From positions 62,001-126,000 of the forward strand of contig CANJLC010000006.1 of the NCBI GenBank assembly GCA_947475445.1: a stretch of 64,000 nt of DNA, in the 5' to 3' direction. Positions 57,822 to 64,000 of this stretch are shown here, one piece after another (positions within the stretch are counted from its first letter, which is position 1; each line of letters begins with the position of its first letter). This DNA is from Alphaproteobacteria bacterium. GTDB lineage: Bacteria > Pseudomonadota > Alphaproteobacteria > Micropepsales > Micropepsaceae. The position numbers were made by a program, and so were the translations under genes. The notes under the pieces are model-generated. The model did no database searches, was not told the DNA's origin, and saw only the letters and a list, made by a program, of their open reading frames with translations.

Positions 57822-58485
57822 TTTGGACGCGCTCGAAACCAAGCTCGGCCACAAATTTTCCGACCCCGGACTTTTGCAGCGCGCGCTCACCCATGCCGGC
57901 GCCAATGCCGAACATTCCAACGAGCGGCTGGAATTCTTCGGCGACCGGGTGCTGGCCCTGATCGTGGCGGAAAAACTCTTCACCCTTTATCCCGGTTTTG
58001 CCGAAGGCGAGTTGACGCGCCGCGTCCATGCCCTGGTGCGCTGGGAATATTGCGCCAAGGTGGGCGAGGCGTTCGGGCTGTGGGACCATCTGGTGCTGAC
58101 CCGGGCCGATGCGGCCAGCGGCGGCGGCCGCTCCAGGGGCCCCATCGTGGGCAGCGCCTGCGAGGCGGTGATCGCCGCGCTGTATTTCGACGGCGGGCTG
58201 GCGGTGGCAAAGGCCTTCGTCGAACGTTATTGGCGCTTTGACGATTTCCAGGACGATATGCGTGACGCCAAGACGCGGCTGCAGGAATGGGCCCAGGCGC
58301 CTGGCCGAGGCGGCGCCGCGCCGGTCTACTCCATGATCGGGCGCGAAGGTCCGGACCATGCGCCGCGTTTTGTGGTCGAGGCCAGCGTCGCTGGCCATGA
58401 ACCGGCGCGGGGCGAGGGCGGCTCCAAGCGTGAAGCCGAACAGAATGCAGCAGCCAGCTTGCTGGCGAAAGTCGAGAACACATGA
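57814..58485 (+). CDS. rnc: Ribonuclease III
   Basis: A 223-residue double-strand RNA endonuclease. The signature helix is ERLEFFGDRVLALI, the second catalytic Glu is in GSACEAVIAALYFDGG, and a dsRNA-binding domain (DAKTRLQEWAQA to the end, with GGSKREAEQNAAASLL) follows. The start is TTG 57814, overlapping lepB by eight bases; TTG at 57823 is an alternative. It overlaps era by four bases (ATGA). Confidence 0.95.
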   Translation: MTDLDALETKLGHKFSDPGLLQRALTHAGANAEHSNERLEFFGDRVLALIVAEKLFTLYPGFAEGELTRRVHALVRWEYCAKVGEAFGLWDHLVLTRADAASGGGRSRGPIVGSACEAVIAALYFDGGLAVAKAFVERYWRFDDFQDDMRDAKTRLQEWAQAPGRGGAAPVYSMIGREGPDHAPRFVVEASVAGHEPARGEGGSKREAEQNAAASLLAKVENT

Positions 58486-59399
58486 CCAATTGCGGCGTCT
58501 GCGCCATCATCGGTGCGCCCAACGCGGGCAAATCCACGCTGACCAACGCGCTGGTCGGCACCAAGGTCGCCATCGTGACCCCAAAGGTCCAGACCACGCG
58601 CATGAATGTGCTGGGCGTGGCCATCCGGGGCGAAACCCAGATCGTGTTCGTCGATACGCCGGGCATCTTCAAGCCCAAGAGGCGGCTGGACCGCGCCATG
58701 GTGGGCGCAGCCTGGGCGGGGGCGGAAGATTCTGACGCCATCCTGCTGATCGTGGATGCTGCCGATCTCACCGCAAATCCGCGCAGCCATGCCGCCAATG
58801 ACACCCACGCCATCCTGGAAGGGCTGAAGGCCGGCAGCAAAAAGAAGATCGCCCTGGTGCTGAACAAGATCGACGGCATGAAGCGCACCGACCTGCTGCC
58901 GCTGGTGGAGAAATTCCATGCCGAGGGTGTGTTCGAGGATGTCTTCCTGGTTTCCGCCCTGAAAGGCGAAGGCATTGGCGATGTCGGCGCCTGGGTCCAG
59001 GCGCGCATGCCGCCCGGCCCCTGGCTTTACCCGGAAGACCAGGCTGCCGACATTCCCTCGCGCCTGCTGGCTGCGGAAGTCACGCGCGAGAAAATCTACC
59101 TGCGCCTGCATGACGAGCTGCCCTATGCCAGCGCCGTGGAAACGGAAAAATGGGAAGAGCGCGACGACGGCTCGGTCAAGATAGACCAGGTGATCTTCGT
59201 CCAGCGCGAGGGCCAGAAAGCGATTGCCCTGGGCAAGGGCGGCCAGACCATCAAGACCATCGGCGAGCTGGCGCGCAAGGAAATGGAAGAAATCTTTGGC
59301 CGCCGCGTGCATCTTTTTCTATTCGTGAAGGTGCGCGAGGACTGGGCGGAAAACCGCGAGCATTATCGTGAGATAGGGCTCGATTTTCCCAAAGATTAG
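58482..59399 (+). CDS. era: GTPase Era
   Basis: A 305-residue GTPase involved in 16S rRNA maturation and 30S assembly. G1 is GAPNAGKSTLTNAL, G2 lies in TTRMN, G3 is VDTPG, G4 is NKID, and the C-terminal KH domain has ALGKGGQTIKTIGELAR. ATG 58482 overlaps rnc. Its 3' end overlaps the small antisense gene by four bases. Confidence 0.97.
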   Translation: MTNCGVCAIIGAPNAGKSTLTNALVGTKVAIVTPKVQTTRMNVLGVAIRGETQIVFVDTPGIFKPKRRLDRAMVGAAWAGAEDSDAILLIVDAADLTANPRSHAANDTHAILEGLKAGSKKKIALVLNKIDGMKRTDLLPLVEKFHAEGVFEDVFLVSALKGEGIGDVGAWVQARMPPGPWLYPEDQAADIPSRLLAAEVTREKIYLRLHDELPYASAVETEKWEERDDGSVKIDQVIFVQREGQKAIALGKGGQTIKTIGELARKEMEEIFGRRVHLFLFVKVREDWAENREHYREIGLDFPKD

Positions 59400-59695
59400 C
59401 GCGTTTCCAATTCCCTGACCTGCGCCGCCTTGGACTTCTTGTCGTACAGGCACAGCCACTGGCTGGGAAAATTCGCGGTCTTTCCCACCATCAGCAACCC
59501 GTAATACTGGTCGCCATTGCCGCCGATGCCGGAAATGCGCCCAGTGATTTTCTGGATTTTCGCCTTGGAGGCCATCTTGACGGTGGCCTTGGTGCAGGAG
59601 GCTTGCGCCGCCTTGTCCAGCGCGTCCCATGCGGAGGGCGTGCTGGCAAGGGCAGGGCTGCAGACCAGAAAGAGCAGGCAGATCAAGGTGCGCAT
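59396..59695 (-). CDS. Small secreted protein of unknown function
   Basis: A 99-residue protein with a signal peptide (LICLLFLVCSPALA, cut about residue 17). The mature part has two cysteines (ASCTKAT and QWLCLYD) that could form a disulfide, a KITGRISGIGGNGDQYYGLLMVG strand pattern, and a charged end. No family recognised; it may adopt a small OB- or beta-barrel fold. It converges on era and is separated from recO by 63 bases. Confidence 0.65.
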   Translation of the reverse strand: MRTLICLLFLVCSPALASTPSAWDALDKAAQASCTKATVKMASKAKIQKITGRISGIGGNGDQYYGLLMVGKTANFPSQWLCLYDKKSKAAQVRELETR

Positions 59696-59758
59696 AGCGC
59701 TATAATCCGCCCACGCACTTTGGGTTGCAACACGTGCGCGAAACGGTCAGGAAAGCGC

Positions 59759-60481
59759 ATGGAATGGACCGACGCAGGCATCGTGCTGTCCGCCCGCCCG
59801 CATGGCGAGAGCGGCACCATCCTTGACGTCCTGACCCGCGAGCATGGCCGTCATGCCGGCCTGGTGCGCGGCTCCAGGAACCGCGCCTTGCTGCAACCGG
59901 GCAACGGGCTGGCCATTCACTGGCGTGCGCGCCTGCCCGAACATCTTGGCAGCTTCACCCTGGAACTGGCCCAGGCCCGCGCCGGCGCCCTGATGGAATC
60001 GCGCCAGACGCTGGCCGGGCTCAATGCCTTTGCCGCCATTGCCGGCGCAGCGCTGCCCGAACGCATGCCCTATCCGGCGGTGTTCGAAGCGGCGGAGATT
60101 TTGCTGGACGCCATGATGGACCAGGATTTCTCCCATTGGGGTCCGCTCTATGTGCGCTGGGAAGCCGGCTTGCTGGAGGCGCTGGGCTTCGGCCTGGACC
60201 TGTCGCAATGCGCCGCCACAGGGTCCACCGCCGATCTGGTCTATGTTTCGCCCCGCACCGGCCGGGCGGTATCGCGCGAGGCCGGGGCGGAATATGCGGG
60301 ACGGCTTCTGGCGCTGCCGGGATTCCTGCAAGCTACAACCGTCATGCCAGACCGCGCCGCCACCCGCGCGGGGCTCGCCCTGACCGGACATTTCCTGGCC
60401 GAACGCATTTTCAAGCCCAATGGACGCGAATTGCCCCCGGCAAGATTGAGACTGGACGCACTGTCAGGCGAATCAGAATAA
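59759..60481 (+). CDS. recO: DNA repair protein RecO
   Basis: A 240-residue mediator that helps RecA replace SSB at gaps. An N-terminal OB fold ([26 protein letters not shown]) and [13 protein letters not shown] precede a helical domain with [22 protein letters not shown]. The typical zinc site is mostly absent, as in many Alphaproteobacteria. ATG 59759 follows AGGA by six bases; the longer frame from 59603 is readthrough of the upstream gap. It ends ten bases before parC. Confidence 0.93.
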   Translation: MEWTDAGIVLSARPHGESGTILDVLTREHGRHAGLVRGSRNRALLQPGNGLAIHWRARLPEHLGSFTLELAQARAGALMESRQTLAGLNAFAAIAGAALPERMPYPAVFEAAEILLDAMMDQDFSHWGPLYVRWEAGLLEALGFGLDLSQCAATGSTADLVYVSPRTGRAVSREAGAEYAGRLLALPGFLQATTVMPDRAATRAGLALTGHFLAERIFKPNGRELPPARLRLDALSGESE

Positions 60482-60491
60482 AAGCGCCGGG

Positions 60492-62738
60492 ATGGGCGCC
60501 GTCGCAAAACCTGAAGAGTTCCGTTCCGAAAAGCTGGCCAAGGCATTGGCCGAGCGCTACCTCGCCTATGCCCTCTCGACCATTACCCAGCGCGCCTTGC
60601 CCGATGTGCGAGATGGCCTCAAGCCCGTGCATCGCCGCCTGATGCACGCCATGCGCCTGCTGGGGCTCAACCCGGCGGCGGGCTTCAAGAAATGCGCCCG
60701 CGTGGTGGGCGACGTCATCGGCAAATATCATCCCCATGGCGATATCGCGATCTACGAAGCGCTGGTGCGCCTGGCCCAGGATTTTGCCCTGCGCTACCCC
60801 CTGATCGAGGGTCAGGGCAATTTCGGCAATGTCGACGGCGATAACGCTGCCGCCATGCGCTACACCGAAAGCCGCCTCACCGAAATCGCCCAGGCCCTGC
60901 TCGAGGGATTGGACGAAGACGCGGTGGATTTCCGCGCCACCTATGACGGCGAAGACGAAGAGCCGGTGGTACTGCCCGCCGCCATTCCCAACCTGCTCGC
61001 CAATGGTTCTTCCGGCATCGCTGTGGGCATGGCCACCTCCATTCCGCCCCACAATCTGGGCGAGCTGTGCGGCGCGCTGGTGGCGCTGATTGAAAATCCG
61101 GGCCTGCAGGACCGCAGCCTGCTGAAATTCGTCAAGGGTCCGGATTTTCCCACCGGCGGCATCGTGGTGGAAGACCAGGCCTCCATGGCCGAGGCCTACA
61201 AGACCGGGCGCGGCGGCTTTCGCCTGCGGGCACGCTGGGAAAAGGAAGAAGGCGCGCGAGGCGTCTACCAGATCGTCATCACCGAAATTCCCTACCAGGT
61301 GCAGAAGGCCAAGCTGATCGAGCGCATCGCCGAACTGCTGGAGCAGAAGAAGCTGCCGCTGCTCGACGATATCCATGACGAAAGCGCCGAGGATATCCGC
61401 ATTATTCTCTCGCCCAAGAACCGCACCATCGATCCGGCGCTGCTGATGGAACAGCTGTTCCGCCAGACCGACCTGGAAATCCGCTTTTCGATGAACATGA
61501 ATGTGCTCAACCATGTCCAGGTGCCGGGCGTGATGAGCCTGAAGGAAGTGCTGCAGGCCTTCGTGGACCACCGCCGCGTGGTGCTGGAGCGGCGCTCCAG
61601 GTTCCGCCTGGAAAAAATCCGCACCCGGCTGGAAGTGCTGGAAGGCTATCTCGCCGTCTTCCTCAACCTGGACAAGGTCATCAAGATCATCCGCACCGAG
61701 GATGAGCCAAAATCCAAGCTGATGAAGGCGTTCGGCCTCAACGACAACCAGGCCGAGGCAATCCTCAACATGCGCCTGCGCGCCTTGCGCAAGCTGGAGG
61801 AAATGGAAATCCGCGGCGAGCATGCGACCCTGACCAGGGAACAGAAGGAACTGGCGAAACTGCTGGGCTCCGACAAGCTCAAATCCGAGCGCCTGATCGA
61901 GGAGGTCAAGGCGATGGACGCCAAGTTCGGGGCCAAGACCAAATTGGGCAAGCGCCGCACCGAAATCGCCGGCGCCAAGGATGTCGAAACCCTCTCGGCC
62001 CTTGCCGAGGAAGCGGTCGAACTGGCGACGGCGGTGGAAAAGGAGCCCATCACCATCGTCCTGTCCGACAAATTGTGGTTGCGTTCACTCAAGGGGCACC
62101 AGGAACAGAGTGACGCCATCAAGTATCGCGAAGGCGACAAGGCCCGCTTCTGGGTCCATGCCCAGACCACCGACAGCCTGATGATGCTGGGCACCGATGG
62201 GCGCTTCTTCACCCTGGACTGCTCAAAGCTGCCGGGCGGGCGCGGCAATGGCGAGGCCATCCGCACTTATATCGACCTGCCGCCGGAAGCCGATATCGCC
62301 ACCGCCTTCGTGCATGTGCCGGGCCGCAAGCTGCTGCTGGCCGCCACGTCGGGCCACGGCTTCATCACCAATGAAGACGACGCCATCGCCATGACCAAGA
62401 AGGGCAAGCAGGTCATGAACGTGAAGCCCGGCATCGAGGCGGCGGTCGCGCGGCCGCTGGAAGGCGACCAGGTTGCCGTGGTGGGCGACAACCGCAAGCT
62501 GCTGATTTTCCCCGTTACCGAATTGCCCGAGATGGCGCGCGGGCAGGGCGTCTATATGCAGAAATACAAGGATGGCGGCCTGACCGACGCCACCTCCTTT
62601 GTCTGGAAGGAAGGCCTGAAGGACGAAAATGGCCGGCTGTTCGGTCCCGGCGATCTCAAGGACTGGCGCGGCGAGCGCGCCCAGGCCGGGCGAATTGTGC
62701 CTAACGGGTGGGCAAGATCGCGGAAGTTCGCCCCTTAA
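60492..62738 (+). CDS. parC: DNA topoisomerase IV subunit A
   Basis: A 748-residue cleavage-religation subunit used for decatenation. The catalytic Tyr is Y124 ([10 protein letters not shown]). The quinolone-region motif is [14 protein letters not shown], with Ile85 at the place usually held by Ser/Thr. ParC rather than GyrA is supported by the [13 protein letters not shown] block and the short, weak C-terminal propeller. The matching parE is not in the window. ATG 60492 follows GCGCCGGG. Confidence 0.93.
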   Translation: MGAVAKPEEFRSEKLAKALAERYLAYALSTITQRALPDVRDGLKPVHRRLMHAMRLLGLNPAAGFKKCARVVGDVIGKYHPHGDIAIYEALVRLAQDFALRYPLIEGQGNFGNVDGDNAAAMRYTESRLTEIAQALLEGLDEDAVDFRATYDGEDEEPVVLPAAIPNLLANGSSGIAVGMATSIPPHNLGELCGALVALIENPGLQDRSLLKFVKGPDFPTGGIVVEDQASMAEAYKTGRGGFRLRARWEKEEGARGVYQIVITEIPYQVQKAKLIERIAELLEQKKLPLLDDIHDESAEDIRIILSPKNRTIDPALLMEQLFRQTDLEIRFSMNMNVLNHVQVPGVMSLKEVLQAFVDHRRVVLERRSRFRLEKIRTRLEVLEGYLAVFLNLDKVIKIIRTEDEPKSKLMKAFGLNDNQAEAILNMRLRALRKLEEMEIRGEHATLTREQKELAKLLGSDKLKSERLIEEVKAMDAKFGAKTKLGKRRTEIAGAKDVETLSALAEEAVELATAVEKEPITIVLSDKLWLRSLKGHQEQSDAIKYREGDKARFWVHAQTTDSLMMLGTDGRFFTLDCSKLPGGRGNGEAIRTYIDLPPEADIATAFVHVPGRKLLLAATSGHGFITNEDDAIAMTKKGKQVMNVKPGIEAAVARPLEGDQVAVVGDNRKLLIFPVTELPEMARGQGVYMQKYKDGGLTDATSFVWKEGLKDENGRLFGPGDLKDWRGERAQAGRIVPNGWARSRKFAP

Positions 62739-62834
62739 TCACAGGATTAACCATGGAAATTTTGATCTGTCCCGAAACGAGACAGGTCAAAAGGCGTTCG
62801 GTATAGTTACGGGGCTCATTTTTTGCCGGCGGCC

Positions 62835-64000
62835 ATGTCATCCTTGCGCGCATTGGGGTTGTCTTATCTTGCGACGGCGTCGCTGTTTTCGCTCGCCATC
62901 GCCTTTTCCGACCATGCCGCCTTGCGCCTGGTGACGCAGGAAAGCCTGCGCGCCTTGTCGGACAATTTCCAGGCGCGGGTGGTGGGTCCGGTGATGCAAT
63001 TCGCCCGCATCCAGGATGAACGCATCTTCGATCCGCAGGTCGTGGTGCCCCTGTCGCCGCCAGGCCCCAATGATGCCCGCCCGCTTGATACACGCACCAC
63101 GGCGCATGTGGACATGCCGTCCATGCCGCAACACGCCATCGTCGCACCGCAGATCACCATTCCTGAACCCGTGATCATCGCGCCCGACCTGCCCGACATG
63201 GGAACGTCGGAGATGGGTGCGGGCTATGGCGGCTCAGCGCCGCCGCCTTTGCCAAAATTTGTCGAGCCGCAGACATCGCAGCTCGCCATGCCTGTCATCC
63301 CGATGCAAAAGCTGGCGCCGCCGCCCAAGGGGCCTGATGCCAGCGCGCTCTCGCCTGCCGAGCGCGCCGCGGTCACGGCGCGCCTGGAAGAAACCCTCAG
63401 CCCCGAAATGAAGGCGAATTTCGATCTCGTTCTTTATGTCAGCAAGTCGAAAAAAGGCCCGCTGGCCCAGCGTCTTTATGTCTTCAAGAAAGACAGCAAG
63501 GGCGCGCTCAACTTGGCCCATGACTGGGCCGCGTCCACGGGGCGCGAGGAATACGAAGTCTCGCCGCGCGGCGCCCATACCCGCACCAACACGCCGGCCG
63601 GCTTCTACCAGCTGGATCCCGTCCGCATGTATCGCAAGTATCATTCTTACTCATGGGACCAGCCCATGCCCTACGCCATTTTCTTCAACTGGGAGAGCGA
63701 GGGCAACCAGACGGGCCTGGCGATTCATTCCGCCACCGGCGACGACATCCCAAAGCTTGGCCAGCGCGCCAGCGCCGGCTGCGTCCACATCGCGCCGGAT
63801 AACGCCCGGCAGCTCTATGAAATGATCCGCGCCGACTACAAGGGTGCGGCGCCGCGCTTTGCCTATGACACGCGTACCCAGACCATGCACAAGGACGGCC
63901 AGCTGATGCGCGATCCAAAGGGCAATCTGGTGATGGCGCAGGGCTACAAGGTGCTGGTGGATATCGAGGATTTCAGCGGCGCCAACATGCTGGCCACGCT
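62835..64000 (+). CDS. L,D-transpeptidase family protein (3' end beyond window)
   Basis: The frame is open from ATG 62835 to the window edge (388 codons). It has an N-terminal hydrophobic segment (YLATASLFSLAIAF), a long Pro/Met-rich linker (about residues 60-175), then a YkuD-like domain. The catalytic block reads AIHSATGDD followed by RASAGCVHI, giving the His and Cys of L,D-transpeptidases. Such enzymes cross-link peptidoglycan or attach proteins to it. It is 96 bases after parC and may be separately transcribed. Confidence 0.85.
   Translation, partial: MSSLRALGLSYLATASLFSLAIAFSDHAALRLVTQESLRALSDNFQARVVGPVMQFARIQDERIFDPQVVVPLSPPGPNDARPLDTRTTAHVDMPSMPQHAIVAPQITIPEPVIIAPDLPDMGTSEMGAGYGGSAPPPLPKFVEPQTSQLAMPVIPMQKLAPPPKGPDASALSPAERAAVTARLEETLSPEMKANFDLVLYVSKSKKGPLAQRLYVFKKDSKGALNLAHDWAASTGREEYEVSPRGAHTRTNTPAGFYQLDPVRMYRKYHSYSWDQPMPYAIFFNWESEGNQTGLAIHSATGDDIPKLGQRASAGCVHIAPDNARQLYEMIRADYKGAAPRFAYDTRTQTMHKDGQLMRDPKGNLVMAQGYKVLVDIEDFSGANMLAT

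Noticed and set aside
60411-61823. A 470-codon frame antisense to parC
   Set aside because: It has a repetitive His/Gln/Gly-rich composition typical of reverse-frame GC-rich shadows; parC on the other strand is clear.
62735-62754. CtrA binding site before the L,D-transpeptidase gene
   Set aside because: TTAA-N8-TTAACC is close to the TTAA-N7-TTAA consensus but the spacing is one base too long, and the first half is the parC stop region.

Overview
The window is a 64 kb stretch of a GC-rich (roughly two thirds G+C) alphaproteobacterial chromosome, almost entirely housekeeping genes packed very tightly. The assignment to Alphaproteobacteria rests on gene order known from that class: dnaA beside rpsT, mutM and ubiE-ubiB; coaBC-dut; pyrB with a non-catalytic dihydroorotase, then plsY-dprA-topA-rnr-rpmG; gatCAB divergent from ruvX; and slt-dapA-smpB-folK-rpoZ-rsh-pyrE-pdxJ-acpS-lepB-rnc-era-recO-parC. 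The DnaA Walker A sequence (GFGKTHL) and the 127-residue omega subunit also fit. A member of the Rhizomicrobium/Micropepsales neighbourhood is possible, but genus cannot be set from the sequence alone. No tRNA, rRNA, CRISPR array, insertion sequence, prophage or convincing replication origin was found.

Layout. 1-5037 (+): the end of an ABC-2 exporter pair, an IalB-family secreted protein, rlmN, a DUF2905 membrane protein, argG and a methyltransferase. 5027-13496 (-): rpsT, a rhodanese, dnaA, dnaN, recF, gyrB and a DUF4236/SH3 protein, with intrinsic terminators after rpsT and dnaA and a 345-bp AT-richer gap between rpsT and the rhodanese. 13636-20098: a secreted B3-type metallo-beta-lactamase-fold enzyme, mutM (-), ubiE-ubiB (+), a MATE pump (-) and a glycerophosphodiesterase (+). 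20081-23154 (-): a fully overlapping coaBC-dut-rrf2-cysK operon. 23334-24564 (+): a small unknown protein and an HSL-family esterase. 24561-38867 (-): ruvX, an MFS carrier, pyrB-pyrX, plsY, dprA, topA, rnr, rpmG, glpD and an alkyl-DHAP-synthase-like flavoprotein.

38944-43803 (+): gatCAB, a 22-residue lysine-rich microprotein preceded by a strong hairpin, a Nu-class GST-like protein and a Sel1-like protein. 43804-49081: slt (-), dapA-smpB (+), a palindromic doublet and a low-GC HNH-like gene (+), then a family-5 uracil-DNA glycosylase and a NYN nuclease (-). 49082-62738 (+): folK, a secreted CHRD protein plus a cytochrome c/PQQ dehydrogenase, then rpoZ, rsh and a nearly gapless run of growth genes to parC. 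The window ends inside an L,D-transpeptidase gene.

How it works together: the content is replication initiation and repair, translation and its quality control, pyrimidine, CoA and dUTP metabolism, phospholipid synthesis and the stringent response. Co-directional genes commonly overlap by 1-8 nt, and eight convergent pairs touch or overlap at their 3' ends. The accessory signals worth attention are the two-copy palindromic element with compensatory base changes (5641 and 15507), the lysine-rich microprotein (42451), the smpB-flanking palindromes with the HNH gene, the zero-gap divergent NYN/folK starts, the CysK-Rrf2 pair, and the glpD/AGPS-like pair.
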